Source: Egaibacter sp046050465 (lineage in GTDB: Bacteria; Pseudomonadota; Gammaproteobacteria; Burkholderiales; Burkholderiaceae_C). Taken from it: a stretch of 41,541 bases of DNA. A program made the translations under genes and the position numbers. Below the pieces are notes generated by a model. It was not told the DNA's origin and made no database searches. It saw only the letters and a list, made by a program, of their open reading frames with translations. The stretch spans positions 1-41,541 of the forward strand of contig JBJOPS010000060.1 in assembly GCA_046050465.1 (NCBI GenBank), given 5' to 3'. Positions 1 to 6,693 of this stretch are shown one piece after another (position 1 is the first letter of the stretch; each line of letters begins with the position of its first letter).

Positions 1-377
1 AAGTCCGCATCGTCAAGGGCGGTACGGGGGCGGTGCAACAACACTACGCAGCACCCATGATCATGCAGCATGCTCCTGCTGCACCGGCTCCCGGTTCTCA
101 GGCAACTCCGGCGCCTGCTCCGGCAGTTGCCGAAGCACCTGAAGGCCACCGGGTGAAGTCACCCATGGTAGGTACTTTTTACCGCGCAGCATCACCAGGT
201 GCCAAATCGTTTGTCGAAATCGGCGACACGGTCAAAGAAGGCCAGACGGTTTGCATCATTGAGGCCATGAAAATCCTCAACGAGATCGAATCCGACAAGA
301 GCGGTGTCGTCAAGGAGATAGTCTGCGAAAACGGTCAGGCCGTGGAGTATGGACAACCGCTGTTCGTGATCGAATAG
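1..377 (+). CDS. accB: Biotin carboxyl carrier protein of acetyl-CoA carboxylase (5' end missing)
   Basis: This is the carrier subunit of acetyl-CoA carboxylase, which holds biotin and moves the carboxyl group from the AccC site to the transferase in the first step of fatty acid synthesis. The frame is open from the first base (complete codons from base 3), so the true start lies upstream; an in-frame GTG at 33 is not the start. A Pro/Ala-rich linker (about 45-140) leads into the C-terminal biotinyl domain. The biotinylation motif Glu-Ala-Met-Lys-Ile is visible, with the modified lysine at 270-272. The gene ends 19 bp before accC, the usual accBC arrangement. Confidence 0.96.
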   Translation, partial: VRIVKGGTGAVQQHYAAPMIMQHAPAAPAPGSQATPAPAPAVAEAPEGHRVKSPMVGTFYRAASPGAKSFVEIGDTVKEGQTVCIIEAMKILNEIESDKSGVVKEIVCENGQAVEYGQPLFVIE

Positions 378-396
378 GGCCAGAGCGTAAACCGAC

Positions 397-1746
397 ATGT
401 TCAAAAAAATACTGGTTGCCAACCGCGGGGAAATCGCACTGAGAATCCAGCGCGCCTGTCGGGAAATGGGCATCAAGGCCGTCATGGTGTATTCCGAGGC
501 GGACCGCGAAGCGAAGTACGTGAAGCTGGCCGAAGAGGCCGTGTGTATAGGCCCTGCACCTTCTGCCCAGAGTTACCTCAACATGCCTGCCATCATTTCG
601 GCAGCCGAAGTGACAGATGCTGAGGCCATTCATCCGGGCTATGGCTTCCTGAGCGAAAACGCCGACTTCGCCGAACGCGTCGAAAAAAGCGGTTTTCAAT
701 TCATTGGTCCCACGCCCGAGTCCATCCGCATCATGGGTGACAAGGTGTCTGCCAAGCAGGCCATGATCAAGGCCGGCGTGCCCTGTGTACCAGGTTCGGA
801 GGGAGAATTGCCCGACGACCCGGCGCTGATTCGCCGCATTGCCAAATCAATCGGCTATCCGGTCATCATCAAGGCGGCAGGTGGCGGTGGCGGGCGCGGC
901 ATGCGTGTCGTGCACACGGAAGCCGCCTTGATCAACGCGGTTCAGATGACCAAGGCCGAAGCGGGTTCGGCATTTGGCAACCCGGCGGTTTACATGGAGA
1001 AGTTTCTCCAGAACCCGCGCCACATTGAAATCCAGATTCTGGCGGACAAGTTCAAAAACGCCGTGTACCTGGGCGAGCGTGACTGTTCCATGCAACGGCG
1101 TCATCAGAAAGTGATTGAGGAGGCGCCAGCACCCGGCATTGCGCGCAAGGCGATCGAACGCATTGGCGAGCGGTGCGTGGCGGCCTGCAAGAAGATAGGC
1201 TACCGCGGCGCTGGAACCTTCGAGTTCCTGTACGAAGACGGCGAGTTTTATTTCATCGAGATGAATACGCGGGTGCAGGTAGAACACCCGGTTACCGAAC
1301 TCATCACGGGTGTGGACATCGTGAAGACGCAGATCATGGTGGCGGCTGGTGAAAAGCTGCCGTTTACCCAGCGTCAGATCGAAATTCGCGGCCACGCCAT
1401 TGAATGCCGCGTGAACGCGGAGGATCCCTACAAGTTCGTCCCGTCACCTGGGCGCATTACCATGTGGCATCCGCCAGGTGGTCCGGGTGTGCGTGTGGAC
1501 TCTCATGTTTACACCAATTACTTTGTGCCGCCCAACTACGACTCGATGATTGGCAAGATCATTGTGCACGGTGACACTCGCGAACAGGCCTTGGCGCGCA
1601 TGCGCACGGCGTTGGGCGAGACGGTGATTGAAGGCATCAACACCAACATCGCGTTGCATCGCGAGTTGATGGTGGATGCCAAATTCATGGGCGGCGGCAC
1701 CAATATTCACTATCTTGAAGAGTGGCTCGGTCACCACAAGCGCTGA
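397..1746 (+). CDS. accC: Acetyl-CoA carboxylase, biotin carboxylase subunit
   Basis: The product (449 aa, the usual length) carboxylates the biotin on AccB using ATP and bicarbonate. The N-terminal domain begins FKKILVANRGEIA. The ATP-grasp domain carries the glycine-rich loop at about residues 159-168 and the catalytic EMNTRVQVEH block at about 288-297. The C-terminal biotin carboxylase domain follows, with an intact RVNAEDP segment. It is co-transcribed with accB upstream, and prmA begins 12 bp after its stop, so accBC-prmA is probably one operon. Nothing is unusual in the sequence. Confidence 0.98.
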   Translation: MFKKILVANRGEIALRIQRACREMGIKAVMVYSEADREAKYVKLAEEAVCIGPAPSAQSYLNMPAIISAAEVTDAEAIHPGYGFLSENADFAERVEKSGFQFIGPTPESIRIMGDKVSAKQAMIKAGVPCVPGSEGELPDDPALIRRIAKSIGYPVIIKAAGGGGGRGMRVVHTEAALINAVQMTKAEAGSAFGNPAVYMEKFLQNPRHIEIQILADKFKNAVYLGERDCSMQRRHQKVIEEAPAPGIARKAIERIGERCVAACKKIGYRGAGTFEFLYEDGEFYFIEMNTRVQVEHPVTELITGVDIVKTQIMVAAGEKLPFTQRQIEIRGHAIECRVNAEDPYKFVPSPGRITMWHPPGGPGVRVDSHVYTNYFVPPNYDSMIGKIIVHGDTREQALARMRTALGETVIEGINTNIALHRELMVDAKFMGGGTNIHYLEEWLGHHKR

Positions 1747-1758
1747 CGGGCAAACGCC

Positions 1759-2664
1759 ATGTTTGAGTTGAGCCTGATGTGCCCGCAGGACAGAGTGGAA
1801 GCGGTGAGCGACGCACTGGATGCGCTGGATGCCCTCAGTGTCAGCGTGGAAGATGCCGATGCGCAGACGGATGCCGAACAGGCGCTGTTTGGCGAACCTG
1901 GCATGCCACCACCGAAAGATGGCTGGCAACGTTCCCGCATCAAGGCCCTGTACGCGACAGAAGAGCTCGCCCGCGAATCAGCCGCTTTGCTGGGTGCGCA
2001 GGACTTTTTTGCCAATTGCCAGATATTGGGCGTGGTGCCAGTACCCGATCAGGACTGGGTGCGGTTAACCCAGTCGCAGTTTGCGCCGGTCGAAATCACG
2101 TCCGCGTTCTGGATCGTCCCGTCCTGGCACGAGCCGCCGTCGCAGGCTAGAACCCTCATCCGTCTGGATCCAGGTCTGGCGTTCGGCACGGGTACCCACC
2201 CCACGACGCGCATGTGCCTTCGCTGGATCGCCGCGCACGGCAAGGCGACCGGAAATGCTTCCGTCGGTGAATTGGGGCGGGTTCTGGATTACGGTTGTGG
2301 TTCGGGCATTCTGGCCATCGGCGCAGCGAAATTTGGTGCGACGCAAGTGGATGCGGTGGACATCGACCCCGCGGCAGTGGAGTCCACAGGGCTCAACGCG
2401 CAAGCCAATCACGTGCATCTCAACGCGGGTCTGCCGGACAGGGTTTCAGGAACGTATCAGACGGTGTTGGCCAACATTCTGGCCTCTCCCTTGAAGGTGC
2501 TGGCGCCCCTCTTGTGCTCAAAGGGAGCGAGTGGAAGCCGTCTGGTGCTGGCCGGTATTCTGGAGCGTCAGGAGCAGGAACTCAAGGAAGCCTATTCACC
2601 CTATTGCCAGCTGGCCGTGTCAGACAGGGAAGACGGCTGGATTTTGATGACCGCGACGCTCTGA
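1759..2664 (+). CDS. prmA: Ribosomal protein L11 methyltransferase
   Basis: This is a SAM-dependent enzyme that methylates ribosomal protein L11. The 301-aa product is of normal length. An N-terminal substrate-recognition region (about 1-110) is followed by the family signature DPGLAFGTGTHPTT (about 137-150), the SAM-binding DYGCGSGILAIGA loop (about 177-189) and an ANILA motif near residue 240, all typical of PrmA. It follows accC by 12 bp; accC-prmA adjacency is common in betaproteobacteria. The ATG at 1759 gives the expected N-terminus. Confidence 0.95.
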   Translation: MFELSLMCPQDRVEAVSDALDALDALSVSVEDADAQTDAEQALFGEPGMPPPKDGWQRSRIKALYATEELARESAALLGAQDFFANCQILGVVPVPDQDWVRLTQSQFAPVEITSAFWIVPSWHEPPSQARTLIRLDPGLAFGTGTHPTTRMCLRWIAAHGKATGNASVGELGRVLDYGCGSGILAIGAAKFGATQVDAVDIDPAAVESTGLNAQANHVHLNAGLPDRVSGTYQTVLANILASPLKVLAPLLCSKGASGSRLVLAGILERQEQELKEAYSPYCQLAVSDREDGWILMTATL

Positions 2665-2683
2665 TTCACGAGCCTGCGGACTT

Positions 2684-2689
2684 TACAAT
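2684..2689 (+). promoter_or_regulatory. Possible -10 element for the DUF3426 gene
   Basis: TACAAT lies 8 bp before the ATG at 2698, so a transcript would start almost at the start codon. A hexamer 17 bp upstream (CTGATT) is a poor -35. This is suggestive only; the gene may simply be read from the accBC-prmA transcript. Confidence 0.25.
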
Positions 2690-2697
2690 CAGGCGCA

Positions 2698-3762
2698 ATG
2701 AGTCTGATCACACGCTGCCCCGCTTGCGAGACACTGTTCAAGGTGGTCCCGGACCAGCTTCGCATTTCCGACGGTTGGGTTCGCTGCGGTCAATGTGAAG
2801 AGATCTTTGATGCGTCCAGCAGGCTATTGCCAGAAGGCTTTGCTGCAACTGTCTTTCTGGCTAATCCCCTGGTAGATTCAACTCAGAAGTCAGTCAATGC
2901 AGTGAGCAACCGGCATAACGTTTCGCCGGGGGCGGACCCGGAGGGGTTGCCATCACAGACTCTGGAAGTGCTGAACTCACCGGACGACAGTGGCCTATCG
3001 TGGCAGGCTGAAAGTATATTGCCCGCACCGGATGATTCCTATAAAACAAACGCAAAGGCTAAAGGGTCTGACAGACTGGGGGAGGCGGGTGAAGTCCTAC
3101 TGGTCAAAGAATTGAAAGAGATTGTGGCCCGGAGATCGCAGCATGCACCGCTGAATGAACTCGTGAAGCAGTCTGATCAAGTGACAGACTCTCGCAGAGT
3201 AACTGTAGCGATCGAGGATGAACCGGATTTTGAGCCCGTAGAGCCATCGTTCGTGCAAGGAATGAGCGCTCTCTCAGACTGGCAAAAGTCCTTAATACGA
3301 TCTGGTCTTCAAGCCTTGGTGCTGGTGCTGTTAGGGGTGTTGTCTGTACAGGTAACGCTTCACGAGCGCAACAGGATTGCGGCTTTGGCGCCGACCTTAC
3401 AGCCTTTGGTCTCAACTATTTGCAAAGTCGCGAATTGCACAGTTTCACCTGTGCAGCAAATTGAATCCATCGTAATCGAAAGCTCATCATTTGCCAAGAT
3501 TCGTGGCGATGTCTATCGATTCGATTTCGTGATCAGGAGCATCGCGGGTATGGCCCTTGCCACGCCAGCGGTAGAGCTTTCGTTGACTGATCCCCAAAAC
3601 CGGACAGTGATCCGCCGGGTGTTCTTGCCTGCTGAGTTTGGTGCTCATCCAGATGTACTGGTGCCGGGGGCGGAGTGGTCTGGCTCGCTGGTGATTGGTG
3701 TCAGTCTCAGCGCCGACGTGGAGCGTATTTCTGGTTATCGCGTGCTTGCTTTTTATCCCTAG
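2698..3762 (+). CDS. DUF3426 membrane protein with N-terminal zinc ribbon
   Basis: The product has 354 aa. The N-terminus holds a MJ0042-type zinc ribbon with Cys7, Cys10, Cys30 and Cys33 in two CxxC pairs. A long polar, probably disordered linker (about 45-190) follows, then one transmembrane helix (about 203-220) and a C-terminal DUF3426 beta domain of about 130 residues. The topology suggests a cytoplasmic metal-binding head and a domain across the inner membrane. The biochemical role of the family is unknown. The linker region looks lower in GC than prmA, as expected for a fast-evolving spacer. The start is supported by a short CAGG motif just upstream. Confidence 0.85.
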   Translation: MSLITRCPACETLFKVVPDQLRISDGWVRCGQCEEIFDASSRLLPEGFAATVFLANPLVDSTQKSVNAVSNRHNVSPGADPEGLPSQTLEVLNSPDDSGLSWQAESILPAPDDSYKTNAKAKGSDRLGEAGEVLLVKELKEIVARRSQHAPLNELVKQSDQVTDSRRVTVAIEDEPDFEPVEPSFVQGMSALSDWQKSLIRSGLQALVLVLLGVLSVQVTLHERNRIAALAPTLQPLVSTICKVANCTVSPVQQIESIVIESSSFAKIRGDVYRFDFVIRSIAGMALATPAVELSLTDPQNRTVIRRVFLPAEFGAHPDVLVPGAEWSGSLVIGVSLSADVERISGYRVLAFYP

Positions 3763-3782
3763 ACTCTTACCTATTATTCTTT

Positions 3783-4688
3783 ATGGCATCCATCATTTGC
3801 GGTTCTCTGGCGTTCGACACGATCATGAATTTTGAGGGTCGATTTGCCGAGCAGATTTTGCCTGACCAATTGCACATTTTGAATGTGTCGTTTCTGGTTC
3901 CGGCACTGCGTCGGGATTTTGGTGGCTGTGCAGGTAACATTGCCTATAGCTTGAAACTTCTGGGGGGTGACCCCATGCCCATGGCAACGATTGGCATGGA
4001 CGGCAATGGGTATCTTGAACGTCTTAAGACATTGGGGATCGATTGCGACTTTATCCGCAGACTCGACGATGCCTACACGGCGCAAGCCATGATCATCACG
4101 GATCAGGATAACAACCAGATCAATGGCTTTCACCCCGGCGCTATGGACCAGGCTCATCTGAATGTCATCTCTGCCCGCAGTGACATCAAGCTGGGTATCA
4201 TTGCGCCGGATGGACGTGATGCCATGTTGCAACATGCGGACCAGTTTGTTGCAGCCGACATACCCTTTGTGTTTGATCCGGGCCAGCAGCTGCCGAGATT
4301 TGATGGCTCGGAGTTACGCAAGTTTGTCGACCAGGCCAGCTGGGTGACGGTCAATGACTATGAAGGAAAAATGCTGAGTGATCGTACCGGCTGGAGTGTG
4401 CAGGAGATCTCACGTCGCGTGCGGGGTCTGTTCGTCACCATTGGTGCGGAAGGCAGTGAGGTTTGGGCTGATGGGAGTAAAACGCTGGTCCCACCGGTCA
4501 AGGCGGATGCCGTGGTCGATCCCACAGGCTGTGGTGATGCCTACCGTGGCGCACTGCTGTTCGGGCTGGAGCGCGGGTGGTCTCTAACCCGTTGTGCTGC
4601 TGCCGGTAACCACGTTGGCTCCATCAAGATTGCCCATCGTGGACCTCAGAATCACCAGTTTGACGCGAGCCAAATCATTGAAAAATGA
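3783..4688 (+). CDS. PfkB-family carbohydrate/nucleoside kinase
   Basis: This is a 301-aa ribokinase-superfamily kinase. The N-terminal substrate-binding GG motif is seen in the segment RRDFGGCAGNIAYSL. The C-terminal DPTGCGDAYRGALL signature carries the catalytic base, about Asp252, and the anion hole. The closest family type I recognise is the adenosine-kinase/ribokinase-like group found beside accBC in related bacteria; the substrate cannot be read from sequence. The ATG at 3783 is preferred to the longer open frame (from 3675), which overlaps the DUF3426 gene and lacks family sequence. It sits 20 bp after that gene, but no strong ribosome-binding site is visible. Confidence 0.88.
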   Translation: MASIICGSLAFDTIMNFEGRFAEQILPDQLHILNVSFLVPALRRDFGGCAGNIAYSLKLLGGDPMPMATIGMDGNGYLERLKTLGIDCDFIRRLDDAYTAQAMIITDQDNNQINGFHPGAMDQAHLNVISARSDIKLGIIAPDGRDAMLQHADQFVAADIPFVFDPGQQLPRFDGSELRKFVDQASWVTVNDYEGKMLSDRTGWSVQEISRRVRGLFVTIGAEGSEVWADGSKTLVPPVKADAVVDPTGCGDAYRGALLFGLERGWSLTRCAAAGNHVGSIKIAHRGPQNHQFDASQIIEK

Positions 4689-4721
4689 AGGATTCGAAGA
4701 CCCTCGGCGTCCGCAAAGAAA

Positions 4722-4749
4722 AAGCCCGACATCTTTCGATATCGGGCTT
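4722..4749 (-). terminator. Rho-independent terminator of the H1-like gene
   Basis: The inverted repeat AAGCCCGA / TCGGGCTT forms an 8-bp stem, with two more A-T pairs beside a one-base bulge. Read on the minus strand it is followed by TTTTTCTTT, a good U-tract, 20 bp after the H1-like stop codon. Read on the plus strand there is no T-run, so it mainly serves the minus-strand gene, although it may slow transcription from the kinase gene. Confidence 0.85.
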
Positions 4750-4769
4750 GAGAACAAACCACTGAAGGT

Positions 4770-5198
4770 CTAAGGCTTGCTGGCTGTAGGAAACGGCCAA
4801 GCAGCCTGCGGGTTCAGCGTAGTCTGAGCCGCGGGAGCAGCAGGCGCAGGCGCTGCTTTGGCAGCGGGTGCTTTCGCGGCTTTCTTCGCAGCCGGCTTCT
4901 TGGCTGCTTTCTTGGCGGCTGGCTTTTTGGCAGCAGCTTTCTTCGCTGCCGGCTTTTTAGCTGCAGCTTTTTTCGCGGCTGGCTTCTTGGCGGCTACTTT
5001 CTTCGCTGCTGGCTTTTTAGCTGCTACTTTTTTTGCAGGAGCTTTTTTGGCCGGGGCCTTTTTAGCTGCTACTTTTTTTGCAGGAACTTTCTTTGCTGCA
5101 GCTTTTTTAGCTGGAGCTTTTTTAGCCACTACTTTTTTTGCAGCGGGTTTCTTTGCGGGAGCAGCCTTTTTTGCGGCTGGTTTTTTTGCAGTTGCCAT
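4770..5198 (-). CDS. Histone H1-like lysine/alanine-rich DNA-binding protein
   Basis: The 142-aa protein is almost entirely tandem KKPAAKK, KKAAAKK and KKVAAKK units with a short Ala/Pro-rich C-terminus. This is the composition of bacterial H1-like proteins (AlgP/BpH1 type), which bind DNA non-specifically and compact the nucleoid. The start is the ATG at 5198 with AAGGAG 8-9 bp upstream on the minus strand; an upstream in-frame start would add 13 unrelated residues. It is monocistronic: its own terminator follows, and its leader holds two dyads. The repetitive DNA makes the locus prone to repeat-length change. The opposite strand is also open for over 100 codons, but that is a by-product of composition. 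Confidence 0.92.
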   Translation of the reverse strand: MATAKKPAAKKAAPAKKPAAKKVVAKKAPAKKAAAKKVPAKKVAAKKAPAKKAPAKKVAAKKPAAKKVAAKKPAAKKAAAKKPAAKKAAAKKPAAKKAAKKPAAKKAAKAPAAKAAPAPAAPAAQTTLNPQAAWPFPTASKP

Positions 5199-5231
5199 TG
5201 AATTTTCTCCTTGATCAAGTAACAAAGAGCA

Positions 5232-5284
5232 CTTCATGCGGGTTGGAATGCATGAAGCGATTCATGATGCTGGGTTTGAACCCA
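5232..5284 (-). promoter_or_regulatory. Two adjacent dyads in the leader of the H1-like gene
   Basis: CTTCATGC (5232-5239) and GCATGAAG (5250-5257) form a perfect 8-bp inverted repeat around 10 nt. At 5271-5284 a second dyad, TGGGTT-TG-AACCCA, follows. Both lie between the nrdB stop and the H1-like start, the first only about 34 bp upstream of the ATG. They could be leader hairpins or protein-binding sites. No convincing paired -35/-10 was seen in the 176-bp gap. Confidence 0.5.
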
Positions 5285-5374
5285 AGACCATGAACTCGGG
5301 TGCACAAAATGTTCGCGCAATCTCGGCTGCGATAAACGTTTTGTGGAGTTCGTGATTTCATACCAATAAAGATG

Positions 5375-6574
5375 TCAATCCCAAGACAGCGCACCACCCG
5401 ATTGATACTCAATAACACGAGTCTCAAAAAAGTTACGCTCCTTCTTCAGGTCAATCATCTCGCTCATCCATGGGAACGGGTTTTCTTCATTAGCATAGAT
5501 GGTTTCCAGACCAATCTGCGTCGCCCGGCGATTGGCGATATAGCGCAGGTAGCCTTTGAACATGGAGGCATTCATGCCCAACACCCCGCGAGGCATGGTG
5601 TCCTCAGCGTACTTATATTCGAGCGCTACAGCTTCAAGAAACAAAGCATTGATTTCAGCTTTGAATGCAGTAGTCCATAGTTGTGGGTTTTCGAGTTTAA
5701 TTTGATTGATCAAGTCAATGCCAAAATTACAGTGCATAGACTCGTCACGCAGGATGTATTGGTACTGCTCGGCTGCACCGGTCATCTTGTTCTGGCGACC
5801 CAGAGCCAGGATCTGGGTGAAACCGACATAAAAGAATAAACCCTCCATCAAGCATGCAAACACGATCAGTGATTTCAGAAGCTTCTGGTCATTCTCCAGC
5901 GTACCCGTTGAAAAGTGCGGGTTAGTCAGCGTCTCGATGAATGGAATCAGGAACTGATCCTTGTTCCGGATGGACTCAACTTCGTTATAGGCACTAAAAA
6001 TCTCACCCTCATCCAGACCTAACGATTCCACGATGTACTGATAGGCATGGGTGTGAATGGCCTCTTCGAAGGCTTGGCGCAGCAAAAACTGACGGCACTC
6101 TGGGGCGGTGATATGTCGATAACTCCCCAACACAATGTTATTTGCGGCTAGTGAATCAGCGGTAACAAAGAAGCCCAGATTTCGTTTGACGATACGGCGC
6201 TCGTCTTCAGTCAAACCGTTGGGATCTTTCCAAAGTGCGATGTCCCGCGTCATGTTGACTTCCTGCGGCATCCAGTGATTGGCACAGCTGGCCAGATACT
6301 TTTCCCAAGCCCATTTGTATTTGAACGGAACAAGCTGGTTGACATCAGTCTTACCATTGATGATGCGCTTATCGGCAGCGTTGACCCGGCGTGACGGCTG
6401 TTGCAGTCCTGACGGACTGATTGTCGATCGGGTGCTGACGGGATTTACTGCGCCATCATCTAGCGTGCGCAGTTGTGGAGAAATCGGGGGTACCTCCATC
6501 TGGCGGCTGCTTGATGAGCCGCGTACTAAAGGCGCTTGCGATGTAGGCTTGACTTCTTCGTCCCAAGACAGCAT
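5375..6574 (-). CDS. nrdB: Class Ia ribonucleotide reductase, beta (radical) subunit
   Basis: The beta subunit (399 aa) houses the di-iron site and the tyrosyl radical used to reduce ribonucleotides. The metal-ligand blocks are visible: FEEAIHTHAY supplies Glu, His and the radical Tyr in the E-x2-H-x3-Y spacing; LMEGLFFY supplies a Glu; RDESMH supplies Glu and His. The C-terminal tail that docks to NrdA is present. The ATG at 6574 has GGAA at good spacing, so it is preferred to the in-frame TTG at 6586. It lies 119 bp downstream of nrdA, with a hairpin between them, and is probably co-transcribed from the nrdA promoter. Confidence 0.97.
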   Translation of the reverse strand: MLSWDEEVKPTSQAPLVRGSSSSRQMEVPPISPQLRTLDDGAVNPVSTRSTISPSGLQQPSRRVNAADKRIINGKTDVNQLVPFKYKWAWEKYLASCANHWMPQEVNMTRDIALWKDPNGLTEDERRIVKRNLGFFVTADSLAANNIVLGSYRHITAPECRQFLLRQAFEEAIHTHAYQYIVESLGLDEGEIFSAYNEVESIRNKDQFLIPFIETLTNPHFSTGTLENDQKLLKSLIVFACLMEGLFFYVGFTQILALGRQNKMTGAAEQYQYILRDESMHCNFGIDLINQIKLENPQLWTTAFKAEINALFLEAVALEYKYAEDTMPRGVLGMNASMFKGYLRYIANRRATQIGLETIYANEENPFPWMSEMIDLKKERNFFETRVIEYQSGGALSWD

Positions 6575-6602
6575 AGATGGTTCCAATCAGCGAATTATCA
6601 GA

Positions 6603-6642
6603 GTAGCGAGATGAAATGAAAAGTACTCATTTACTTCGCTAC
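6603..6642 (-). other. Intercistronic hairpin between nrdA and nrdB
   Basis: GTAGCGA (6603-6609) pairs with TCGCTAC (6636-6642), and inside it AAATGA pairs with TCATTT around a 7-nt loop, giving 13 pairs with one small internal loop. No T-run follows on either strand, so it does not look like a terminator. It could stabilise the nrdA message or adjust the NrdA:NrdB ratio; this is inference. Confidence 0.6.
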
Positions 6643-6693
6643 GGATTTGTGTTGTTCAATTGCATCGTCTTGAATCTGATACCACCATCTTCA

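Noticed and set aside
4858..5214. Ala/Phe-rich plus-strand frame of 118 codons
   Set aside because: It is the mirror of the lysine-rich H1-like repeats; the minus strand has the ribosome-binding site and terminator.
5270..5315. tRNA-like T-arm (GGGTTTGAACCC)
   Set aside because: No acceptor stem, anticodon arm or CCA-proximal pairing could be found around it; it is a simple dyad.
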